Shown here one piece after another: positions 56,338 to 64,000 of a stretch of DNA of 64,000 nucleotides (within the stretch, counting starts at the first letter, position 1; the number at the start of each line of letters is the position of its first letter). The DNA comes from Teredinibacter turnerae T7901 (GTDB lineage: Bacteria; Pseudomonadota; Gammaproteobacteria; Pseudomonadales; Cellvibrionaceae), in NCBI RefSeq assembly GCF_000023025.1, contig NC_012997.1, forward strand, positions 5,129,165-5,193,164, read 5' to 3'. The notes under the pieces are model-generated. The model had not been told where the DNA came from. It was given only the letters and a program-made list of their open reading frames with translations, and searched no databases. The position numbers were made by a program, and so were the translations under genes.

Positions 56338-58226
56338 CTTTCCGCAGCAACCTTGCGCAACATTCCGCGTTTTTTCAAATAGATAACCAACAGCGAAATA
56401 GCCGCCGGTGTAATGCCGGGAATGCGTGACGCGCGCGCAATATTGTCTGGCCGCGCTTCGTTGAGTTTCTGTTTTAACTCGTTAGACAGGCCTTCCACCG
56501 AGTCGTAATCGAAGCTGGCGGGAATCGGCGTGTTTTCGTGCTGGCGCAGGCGTGCAATCTCGTCTTGCTGACGATCAATGTAGCCTGCGTACTTCGCGGT
56601 AATTTCCACCTGTTCTGCGACCTGCACATTGGCAACCGCTTCCCCTTTGAGGTGGCCAAGATCCGCATAGGTCAGTTCCGGGCGTTTCAACAGATCGAGC
56701 AGCGAATATTCCCGGTTCAACGGCGCGGTAAGCTTGTCCGCCAGTTGTAACGCTTCTGCGCTGTTCGCCTGCACCCAGGTGCTGCGCATGCGCTGGGTCT
56801 CCTGTTCGATCTGCTCACGTTTTTCACAGAATGCCGCCCAGCGGATATCGTCCACCAGGCCCAGTTCGCGGCCTTTTTCGGTCAGGCGCAAATCGGCGTT
56901 ATCTTCACGCAGCAGCAAGCGATACTCCGCGCGACTGGTGAACATCCGGTAGGGTTCTCGGGTGCCCATGGTAATCAAGTCGTCCACCAGTACGCCCATG
57001 TAGGCCTGATCCCGCTCCGGGCACCAGGGTTCTTTACCCTGGGCTTTTAGCGCCGCGTTGGCCCCCGCCAGCAAGCCTTGCGCACCGGCTTCTTCGTAAC
57101 CGGTGGTGCCGTTGATCTGGCCTGCGAAAAACAAACCGCTAATCACTTTAGTTTCCAGGCTGTACTGCAGATCCTGTGGATTAAAGAAGTCGTACTCGAT
57201 GGCATAGCCGGGGCGCACAATATGGGCGTTTTCAAATCCCTTAATCGAACGCACCAGAGCCAATTGAATATCGAACGGAAGGCTGGTGGAAATGCCGTTG
57301 GGATAGAGCTCGTGCGTTGTCAGGCCTTCGGGCTCAATAAAAATCTGGTGGCTGTTCTTATCGGCGAAGCGATTGACCTTATCTTCGATGCTGGGGCAGT
57401 AGCGCGGGCCGACCCCCTCAATAACGCCAGTAAACATCGGCGAGCGGTCAAACCCACTGCGAATTATGTCGTGAGTGCGCTCATTGGTGTGGGTCACCCA
57501 GCAGCAGGTCTGGCGCGGGTGATCGTCTTGCGAGCCTAAAAATGACATCACCGGCGTAGGCTTGTCACCCCATTGCTCATCCAGCCCGTCAAAATTCACT
57601 GAGCGGGCGTCTATGCGCGGTGGCGTGCCGGTTTTTAATCTGTCGACACGCAATGGCAGTTCACGTAAACGATCCGCCAGCGCGATTGAGGGCGGATCTC
57701 CGGCACGTCCGCCGGAATGGTTTTCCAGGCCAATATGAATCCGCCCACCTAAAAATGTACCTGCGGTGAGCACCACGGTCGGCGCCAGGAAGGTCACGCC
57801 CATTTGCGTCACCACACCGCGCACTGTTTCACCCTCGACCACTAAATCGTCTGCCGCCTGCTGAAAAATAGTGAGGTTGGGCTGGTTCTCGAGGATTTCC
57901 CGCACCGCGGCTTTGTACAACACACGGTCTGCCTGGGCGCGCGTTGCACGCACGGCAGGGCCTTTGCGGTTGTTCAACACGCGAAACTGAATACCGCCTT
58001 TGTCGGTCGCCTTAGCCATTGCACCGCCAAGCGCGTCGATTTCCTTCACCAGATGACTTTTACCGATACCACCTATAGCCGGGTTACAGCTCATTTGGCC
58101 CAGCGTTTCTATGTTGTGACTCAAAAGTAAGGTTTTGCAACCCATACGTGCTGCCGCCAGACAGGCTTCAGTGCCTGCATGGCCACCGCCAATCACAATA
58201 ACGTCAAATTTGTCAGGAAAAATCAT
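56334..58226 (-). CDS. mnmG: tRNA uridine 5-carboxymethylaminomethyl modification enzyme
   Basis: A 630-residue FAD protein (GidA), from ATG 58226 ([20 protein letters not shown]), matching E. coli length (629). An ATG at 58259 would add 11 atypical residues. The FAD site is [10 protein letters not shown], with the TGTFLGG and [21 protein letters not shown] signatures. With MnmE it modifies U34 of several tRNAs. The mnmE gene lies 1.2 kb upstream on the same strand. In E. coli this gene flanks oriC. Confidence 0.97.
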   Translation of the reverse strand: MIFPDKFDVIVIGGGHAGTEACLAAARMGCKTLLLSHNIETLGQMSCNPAIGGIGKSHLVKEIDALGGAMAKATDKGGIQFRVLNNRKGPAVRATRAQADRVLYKAAVREILENQPNLTIFQQAADDLVVEGETVRGVVTQMGVTFLAPTVVLTAGTFLGGRIHIGLENHSGGRAGDPPSIALADRLRELPLRVDRLKTGTPPRIDARSVNFDGLDEQWGDKPTPVMSFLGSQDDHPRQTCCWVTHTNERTHDIIRSGFDRSPMFTGVIEGVGPRYCPSIEDKVNRFADKNSHQIFIEPEGLTTHELYPNGISTSLPFDIQLALVRSIKGFENAHIVRPGYAIEYDFFNPQDLQYSLETKVISGLFFAGQINGTTGYEEAGAQGLLAGANAALKAQGKEPWCPERDQAYMGVLVDDLITMGTREPYRMFTSRAEYRLLLREDNADLRLTEKGRELGLVDDIRWAAFCEKREQIEQETQRMRSTWVQANSAEALQLADKLTAPLNREYSLLDLLKRPELTYADLGHLKGEAVANVQVAEQVEITAKYAGYIDRQQDEIARLRQHENTPIPASFDYDSVEGLSNELKQKLNEARPDNIARASRIPGITPAAISLLVIYLKKRGMLRKVAAES

Positions 58227-58259
58227 AGCAACACCGGTGCCGGACTCAGGGCGCGACAT

Positions 58260-58716
58260 TATAGAGATTGTTGGTTAAAAAAAGAACGGGGAGAATTACC
58301 GTTAGAAACGGTTTATTAATAAAGAAGTAAGAATATAAGTATGTATATATGAAGGGGATTTATTCTTATATTAATTATTAGTCTCTACGTTGTTCGGGTA
58401 TAACTCGATTTTTCCTTTAAAAATCAATTAGTTATAAGAATGATAACTTGCTAAAAACTGCGGTATAAGCAGAGCGTAAGCTGGGGTGTAGCTGTTTAAA
58501 ATAATGGGGTATATCAACTGGCTTATTTATAACCATGTATTTCTGTGTACGCTTTGAAATATTACACAATGGTTACACTCAGTATTTCCGTATTCTTGTA
58601 CACACTGCTGATTAGTTGTGGGTACCCGATGAATAAGGTGTTTAACTGTGTGTTATAGCGCCTTGTAATTGTTTTCTTACTGTTAATAACTTGTTGGTAA
58701 ATGTGGATAACTTGAT
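58260..58716. other. AT-rich region upstream of mnmG
   Basis: About 450 AT-rich bases without a gene. One perfect DnaA box (TGTGGATAA) lies at 58702-58710. Several near-box or AT-rich strings occur, but one box is not enough to call an origin. It is the E. coli-like location for oriC (next to gidA), so worth noting. Confidence 0.4.
58702..58710 (-). promoter_or_regulatory. DnaA box upstream of mnmG
   Basis: A perfect TGTGGATAA in the AT-rich interval beside nnrU. A single box may serve regulation or titration rather than initiation. Confidence 0.4.
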
Positions 58717-59283
58717 TCACAGGTTAATTATAGGGATACCGGTGAAATAACGGTGGAAAAAAGCCAATGCTAAAAAAATAAGTAAGCTAATAAACAGACC
58801 GACAAATTCCACCTTCCAGGGCGGCGAAGCCGGCGTAGTAACTTTGCCGTCACGTCGGCTAATCAGCAGGATTTCTAAAATACTCCACACCAGAAGCGTG
58901 CCGAACAACACCATAGATCGGCTATCCCCGTTTAATAGCAGATGTGTGAATGCCCATAACGCGACGCCAGTCAGCATGGGGTGGGGTATAGCTCGCTTTA
59001 TACGGCTGGGGTAGTGGGCTGCACCAATAATAATGAATGCGATAAGTATCAGTAGATAGCCGATGTGGCGGAAGCCAAGAGGTAAAACATAGAATAGTTG
59101 CGGCGTGGTTGATCGCCAGCCGAAGATAATACAGGCGAGCCCGGCAAAAACGGTGAGAGCAAAGAGTCCTTTGTATCCGTTAGTCCCAACTCTGGTCATA
59201 ACGGCAGATTTTAGTCTCGGCGCGAGTGCAGGCACAAAGTGCGTACCGCACCAAAGTAACAAACCAAATATCAATAACGCCAT
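58717..59283 (-). CDS. NnrU-family membrane protein
   Basis: A 188-residue membrane protein with about six hydrophobic segments. The motifs WCGTHFVPALAPRLKS and AAHYPSRIKRAIPHPMLTG place it in the NnrU family, first described near nitric oxide reductase genes. It may affect haem or NO metabolism, but the biochemical role is unknown. It lies between mnmE and mnmG, 185 bp downstream of mnmE. Confidence 0.88.
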   Translation of the reverse strand: MALLIFGLLLWCGTHFVPALAPRLKSAVMTRVGTNGYKGLFALTVFAGLACIIFGWRSTTPQLFYVLPLGFRHIGYLLILIAFIIIGAAHYPSRIKRAIPHPMLTGVALWAFTHLLLNGDSRSMVLFGTLLVWSILEILLISRRDGKVTTPASPPWKVEFVGLFISLLIFLALAFFHRYFTGIPIINL

Positions 59284-59467
59284 GATCGAATCTCCCTGAA
59301 TAGTTGACTCAATGCTAGCGTTTGGTCAGTGAACCTAGAGAGATGGTGTGGCGTGAGGAAAGTAAGTTCGTAACGGAGGCTCTAACTACGCACTGAGTCG
59401 TCTTTCAGCTGTATGTGCCCACTCGAACAACCATAATCGGTTTATAAAGTTCGATTAAGCTCGATGT

Positions 59468-60817
59468 CTATTTACCGATACAAAAACTGCTAAAAATTTT
59501 GCCAAGCAAATCGTCTGATGTAAATTTGCCGGTGATTTCGCTCAGATGATCCTGGGCGAGACGCAGGTCCTCGGCGAGTAATTCGCCTGCGGCGTGCAGC
59601 TGCAGTTGGTTGCGGCCGTTGTTGAGGTAGGTCAGTGCGTGTTGGATGGCATCAAGATGTCGACGGCGCGCACTGAAACCACCTTCGCCTGTTTGTTGAT
59701 AACCCATTACGGATTTGAGGTGGGCGATAAGCGCATCTATACCGGCGCCGGTTTTAGCCGATAAGGCGATCTCTTTGTACACCGCAGGTGTGTCTGGCAG
59801 GGTAAAACCGCTGTCGTCAATCTTATTGTAGATAACGGTTACTTTTTCTAATGTAGGCTGGTGTTTACTCAGCTGCTGCCAGTAGTCTTCGCGGCTGAGA
59901 TCCGGTAAGCGGGTGGAGTCCACCATTAATAAAATACGGTCTGCCTGGTCGATTTCCTGCCAAGCGCGCTCTATTCCGATTTGTTCTACTTTATCTGTTG
60001 CTGCGCGCAAGCCGGCGGTGTCGACAATATGTAGCGGCATGCCGTCGATATGAATTTGCTCTCGCAACACATCCCTCGTGGTTCCCTCAATGTCGGTCAC
60101 TATCGCAATATCCCGTTGGGCGAGGGCATTGAGCAAACTCGATTTACCTGCGTTGGGGCGACCGGCGATAACAACCTTCATCCCTTCGCGCATCAGTACG
60201 CCCTGTTGTGCTGTGTGTAGAATATCGCTTGCGCGTTCTAAGACATTGTCTAATTGTGCGGCAACTTTGCCGTCGCTCAGAAAATCGATTTCTTCTTCAG
60301 GAAAATCAATTGCCGATTCCACATACATACGCAGATGAATAAGCTCTTCGACGAGGTGGTTAATCTGCTCGGAAAAGGCGCCCTGCAAGCTGTTTATGGC
60401 TTGTTTTGCCGCCTGCTGCGAGCTTGCGTCGATCAGGTCTGCAATTGCCTCGGCCTGTGCCAGATCGAGCTTGTCGTTCAAAAAAGCCCGCTCAGAAAAT
60501 TCTCCTGGGCGTGCCAGCCGGGCACCTGCGGCAAGAATTTCTGCCAGCAACATATCGAGAATTACCGGCCCGCCGTGGCCCTGGAATTCGAGTACGTCCT
60601 CGCCGGTAAAAGAATTGGGCGCTGAAAAATAGAGCGCTATGCCCTGATCCAGTAAGTTTTTGTTGCGGTCGAAAAACGGGGTGTATTTGGCTTCCCGTGG
60701 GGGGGGCAGTAAACCGAGAATCCGATGGGCGATTTGTTGGCAGCCAGGGCCGGAAACCCTGACAATGCCGACGCCACCGCGCCCAGGGGCGGTGGCGATT
60801 GCGGCAATGGTATCCAT
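59468..60817 (-). CDS. mnmE: tRNA modification GTPase MnmE
   Basis: A 449-residue protein with the N-terminal folate-binding domain ([20 protein letters not shown]), a helical domain, and an inserted GTPase domain with G1 GRPNAGKSS (about 223), G2 [10 protein letters not shown]3 DTAGLR and G4 NKID. The C-terminal FCIGK motif supplies the catalytic Cys. Partner of MnmG. Located 4 bp after yidC. Confidence 0.97.
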   Translation of the reverse strand: MDTIAAIATAPGRGGVGIVRVSGPGCQQIAHRILGLLPPPREAKYTPFFDRNKNLLDQGIALYFSAPNSFTGEDVLEFQGHGGPVILDMLLAEILAAGARLARPGEFSERAFLNDKLDLAQAEAIADLIDASSQQAAKQAINSLQGAFSEQINHLVEELIHLRMYVESAIDFPEEEIDFLSDGKVAAQLDNVLERASDILHTAQQGVLMREGMKVVIAGRPNAGKSSLLNALAQRDIAIVTDIEGTTRDVLREQIHIDGMPLHIVDTAGLRAATDKVEQIGIERAWQEIDQADRILLMVDSTRLPDLSREDYWQQLSKHQPTLEKVTVIYNKIDDSGFTLPDTPAVYKEIALSAKTGAGIDALIAHLKSVMGYQQTGEGGFSARRRHLDAIQHALTYLNNGRNQLQLHAAGELLAEDLRLAQDHLSEITGKFTSDDLLGKIFSSFCIGK

Positions 60818-60821
60818 ATGG

Positions 60822-62504
60822 TTAGTCAGCTTTTTCGATCTGACGGGTGATGATGTACTGCTGGGTGATAGACAGGGTGTTGTTTACAACCCAGTAAAGT
60901 ACCAGACCCGCTGGGAACATCATAAACAGCGCAGTGAAGAAAAACGGCATCAGCTGCATAACTTTCGCTTGCATTGGGTCTGCGGGGGTTGGGTTTAATT
61001 TCTGCTGGATCCACATGGTCACGCCCATAATCAGCGGCAACACGAAGTAGGGGTCGCGCACGCTTAAGTCATGGATCCAGAGGAAGAAAGGTGCGTGGCG
61101 CAACTCTACCGATTCCATGATCATCCAGTAAAGTGCAATAAACACCGGCATCTGCAAAAGAATGGGCAGACAGCCGCCAAGCGGGTTCACCTTCTCTTTT
61201 TTATAGAGTTTCATCAATTCAGCAGACATTCGCTGACGGTCGTCGCCATATCGCTCTTTGAGTTCGTTCATCAATGGCTGGACTTTCCGCATCTTCGCCA
61301 TTGAGCGGTAACTCATGGCTGAAGGGTAGAAAAATACCAATTTGATGCAGCATGTCAGCAGAATGATCGCGAGGCCCCAGTTGCCGACCAGACCGTGGAT
61401 AAAGTCCAGCGCGTAGAACAGAGGTTTGGCGATAAACCACAACCAAGAATAATCGATAGTTAAATCCAGGTGTGGAGCGATTTTTTCCAATACACGGATA
61501 TGTTTTGGCCCGGCGTAGTATTGGGCTTTGATTGAGCCAGTGGTACCTGGTGCAACTGTTGTGCTAGTAAGCGTGGTGAAGCTGAGGAAATACATGTTCG
61601 CGTTGCGGCTTTTGCGCAGCACGTATTTCTGGTCCTTATCCTGATCGGGAACCCAAGCAGACATGAAATAGTGCTGCACCATCGCTACCCAACCGCCGGT
61701 ATTTGACACTTCCAGCTTTTCTTTCGCCAGCTCGTCGAACTTAAGTTTTTTGTAGTTGGTTTCTGGCGTAGTTATCGCAGCGCCAAGGAAGGGTTGCATA
61801 CCTACGCCAACAGCCTGCGCTGGATTGTGGTCGTCGCGCTTGATCTGGCCGTAAAGATTGCCCACCCAATTGGTGTCACCAGTGTTCTCGATGAGGTATT
61901 CCAGATCAATAAGGTAGGAATCCCGGTGGAATGTGAAGCGTTTGGTAATAATTGCACTTTCCTGCTGGTACTTCAGGTCGACTACCAGAGTGTCCTTGCC
62001 TGGCTCAAGTGTGTAGTCGGAAGAAGCGGCGCTAAACCGGGGGCGGCCGTTTTTACCGTCGGTTCCGTTAGGTCCTACCAGACCACTTTGAGCGATATAG
62101 GTACTCGTATCGTTATTGTTCAGCAAAACAAATGGATTGTCTTTTTCGTGCAGCATGGCGTAGTACTGCGGTAAAGCCAGACGCACAATATCACCACCGT
62201 TGGTATCGATCACCAGATCAAGCGTGTCTGTGCTGATGTGAATCTGGCGATCGTTATCGGCGTTTGCAGTAAATTCGACCGCGTCTTTGCTATCAGAAGC
62301 GGGCGCGTCCGGAACTTCTTCTCCGTTCGGCGCTTGCGGTTGTTCGCTTGGAATCGAGGGCGCTACGCGCTCACTATTGTTAGCTGAAGACTGCTGAAGT
62401 TGCGTCTCTTCAAATTTTCGTTCCTGAAACTCGTTCCACCGGATAATAAGCAAGAACGAAACAAGAACAATACCGCCGATTAGCGCGTTGCGAAGCAAAT
62501 TCAT
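60822..62504 (-). CDS. yidC: Membrane protein insertase YidC
   Basis: A 560-residue insertase: N-terminal membrane helix ([16 protein letters not shown]), a large periplasmic domain (about 60-350) and the conserved C-terminal membrane core with the [19 protein letters not shown] hydrophobic helix and the charged [19 protein letters not shown] loop. It helps fold and insert membrane proteins, including F0 subunits. Order yidD-yidC-mnmE is standard near the origin. Confidence 0.97.
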
Positions 62505-62531
62505 GGTGATTGATTACCGTATATCGATATT

Positions 62532-62759
62532 TTAAGACTGTTTTTTGGTTGGGTGACCCGATTCAGGTACTGGGTCGTAACCGCCAGAATGCCAAGGGTG
62601 GCACTTTAGCAAACGTCGCGTAGCTAAAGCGCTGCCTCGCGCAATGCCCCAAGTGGCCACTGCGTCAATGGCGTATTGGGAGCAGGTGGGTTCGAAGCGG
62701 CAGCGGGGACCTATTAGCGGGCTGATGAAGTAGCGATAAAAGTAAACGGGGGCCAACAT
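62532..62759 (-). CDS. yidD: Membrane protein insertion efficiency factor YidD
   Basis: From ATG 62759 this is a 75-residue protein with the family core [21 protein letters not shown], containing the two Cys, and [12 protein letters not shown]. The ATG overlaps the rnpA stop by one base (TAATG), which supports this start; a longer frame from 62834 is entirely inside rnpA. Confidence 0.93.
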   Translation of the reverse strand: MLAPVYFYRYFISPLIGPRCRFEPTCSQYAIDAVATWGIARGSALATRRLLKCHPWHSGGYDPVPESGHPTKKQS

Positions 62760-63169
62760 TATTTTGGCCGCGAACGGGATTCGTTGCGCTGCTGCGGGTT
62801 CGGATTGTTGGCCTTTTTGGCAACACGTTCCCATAGTTTATCCAGAATCTTCGCTGTTTCCCGGTTGTTCAATTGGTCGCTACCGCGCCGGGCCAGCACT
62901 ATAGCATCTATTGCCGGCATTTGGTGCTGTTTGCCACGGAAAGTCTCGCGGATAAGGCGCTTTAGGCGATTCCGGTCAACGGCATGCCGAACATTTTTTT
63001 TGGCAATAACAAGCCCGAGCCGCGCGTGGGTTGCAGCGTTGGGAGAGGCGAGAATAAGAAAATGAGGGTGCGATGCTTTAATTTGGGCATCGTCAAAAAC
63101 AGCAGAGTAGTTGCCGGAGGTGAGAAGACGTTGGGATTTCCGAAAGCGAAAATCTTGCAGTTGATTCAT
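62759..63169 (-). CDS. rnpA: Ribonuclease P protein component
   Basis: A 136-residue RNase P protein. The RNR motif region is [16 protein letters not shown], and [19 protein letters not shown] is the usual N-terminus. The start ATG 63169 has GGAG a few bases upstream; a TTG directly before it is the alternative. The extended Asn/Arg-rich tail ([16 protein letters not shown]) is longer than in E. coli (119 residues). Located 28 bp after rpmH. Confidence 0.95.
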   Translation of the reverse strand: MNQLQDFRFRKSQRLLTSGNYSAVFDDAQIKASHPHFLILASPNAATHARLGLVIAKKNVRHAVDRNRLKRLIRETFRGKQHQMPAIDAIVLARRGSDQLNNRETAKILDKLWERVAKKANNPNPQQRNESRSRPK

Positions 63170-63196
63170 CAAACTCCAGCAACTCGCTGAAAACGG

Positions 63197-63331
63197 TTAG
63201 GCAGCCAGTACTTTACGGCCTTTAGCACGACGACGAGCCAGTACCTTGCGACCGTTTTTGGTAGCCATGCGAGCACGGAAACCGTGAACGCGCTTACGCT
63301 TCAAGTTGCTTGGTTGAAATGTTCTTTTCAT
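63197..63331 (-). CDS. rpmH: 50S ribosomal protein L34
   Basis: A 44-residue basic protein, typical in length: starts [19 protein letters not shown] and ends [11 protein letters not shown]. First gene of the rpmH-rnpA-yidD-yidC-mnmE order next to oriC/dnaA. Confidence 0.98.
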   Translation of the reverse strand: MKRTFQPSNLKRKRVHGFRARMATKNGRKVLARRRAKGRKVLAA

Positions 63332-63549
63332 TTCAGTTCACCTGTTGTTATCAAGCCCGGCGTTCGCCGACCAGAATTTGCTTTTGGCAAGCTTTAGCTT
63401 CTCTATAAATGAAGCGAAAAGTCTTAGCCGCTGAAGGACGCGCGATTCTATAGAAATGTTCTTATTAAATCAATTGGTTTACTGATTTTTGCGCAGTTTA
63501 GTTGAAAACCCCAGAAAATAGACACGTTACGAGCATGATATACACATAG

Positions 63550-63558
63550 TTATCCACA
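63550..63558 (+). promoter_or_regulatory. DnaA box TTATCCACA
   Basis: Perfect 9-mer match to the high-affinity DnaA box, within the AT-rich region next to rpmH. Confidence 0.65.
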
Positions 63559-63928
63559 ATTTGTGTTGCCAGCGCCTAACGAGTGGTTATTATTTCTTCA
63601 AGCGATTCTCTTGTGTTTGATTTCTAGTCTATGCTTTGGTTATCGAAATTCGGTACATGTAAATAATATGAAATAAATATGACCGGGTGTTGCTTGGGGG
63701 AATCTGGTCTATACTCAAAGAGCCTTAAATAAACTAGCTTAATCTATTGAAATATATAGAAAAATATTTGGCACTTATAGTTGTTATCGGTTTTTGATGA
63801 AATTGAGCGTGTTTTTCTCCAGCACGAATCGGTTGTCAACTCTATTTTATTCTCCATTGTTTTTTGTCTATAAAACAGTTGTTTATACCCAAATCTTTTA
63901 ATAATTTGGCTCGATTTGCAGCCGCGCT

Positions 63929-63937
63929 TGTGGATAA
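63929..63937 (-). promoter_or_regulatory. DnaA box (TGTGGATAA on plus strand)
   Basis: Perfect high-affinity DnaA box on the minus strand, 379 bases from the first one. Confidence 0.65.
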
Positions 63938-64000
63938 GATGGAAGGGAACAGGTAAACTATGCGTCCTTTTTGGTAATCACCTACGCTTTTCGGGCGTGG

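Larger units (their letters stand above)
63332..64000. other. Probable left part of oriC, upstream of rpmH (dnaA expected beyond the window)
   Basis: About 670 AT-rich bases with no gene. Two perfect DnaA boxes in opposite orientation occur at 63550-63558 and 63929-63937. In Pseudomonas and its relatives oriC is between rpmH and dnaA, so this tract is most likely origin sequence, with the rest of it and dnaA outside the window. It also carries the rpmH promoter. Confidence 0.6.

Noticed and set aside
58260..58716. E. coli-type oriC beside mnmG
   Set aside because: Only one perfect DnaA box; the region beside rpmH has two and fits the Pseudomonas-type position better. Not excluded as a secondary DnaA-binding locus.
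62759..62834. Longer YidD starting inside rnpA
   Set aside because: The extra 25 residues are read entirely within rnpA, and ATG 62759 with a one-base stop overlap gives the expected family start.

Overview
The window reads as the part of a gammaproteobacterial chromosome running into the replication origin. The host looks like a plant-polysaccharide degrader of the Cellvibrio/Saccharophagus/Teredinibacter type. This is an inference from gene content: secreted xylan- and glucan-active enzymes with Thr/Pro linkers and discoidin-type binding modules, next to the conserved block atp operon - parB - parA - rsmG - mnmG - mnmE - yidC - yidD - rnpA - rpmH. No rRNA, tRNA, CRISPR array, phage or intact insertion sequence was seen.

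Layout. 1-7800: xylan locus with a GH43 lipoprotein (cut by the window edge), a GH10 xylanase, a GH115 alpha-glucuronidase, a second GH43-like lipoprotein that has lost two of its three catalytic acids, and a free-standing ExoP-type beta-sandwich protein. 7900-12430: molybdenum hydroxylase pair, hemerythrin-diguanylate cyclase, tautomerase-like protein. 12440-18650: metallopeptidase, TrkH, then divergent metE/metR with a MetR box between them. 19000-24900: assimilatory nitrate reductase pair, then a CsgG/DUF4810/DUF799 lipoprotein operon. 25000-27800: GST with a divergent HxlR regulator, then an NhaD-type antiporter preceded by a structured leader. 28100-36800: accessory zone with a toxin-like gene split by a frameshift plus an immunity-like partner, a GH16 glucanase carrying an inserted and circularly permuted CBM32, a second HxlR regulator with a thiol protein, a second split gene pair, and a 125-bp cloverleaf inverted-repeat element. 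36800-40020: DMT transporter, alpha-helical periplasmic protein, decayed lipoprotein.

40100-50620: the full F-type ATP synthase operon (I-a-c-b-delta-alpha-gamma-beta-epsilon), ParB, ParA and RsmG, all on the minus strand. 50800-56340: polyphosphate:AMP phosphotransferase and a membrane/two-component cluster (DUF4389, 50-aa membrane protein, LiaF-like, LytS-type kinase, lipoprotein, LytTR regulator). 56330-64000: mnmG, nnrU, mnmE, yidC, yidD, rnpA, rpmH, and an AT-rich tract with DnaA boxes that should be the left part of oriC.

The most unusual signals are the circularly permuted CBM32 inside the GH16 catalytic domain, the apparently dead GH43, the cloverleaf element at 36.2 kb, the hairpin leader before the antiporter, and three frameshifted genes within 11.5 kb, two of them at 5-nt homopolymers.
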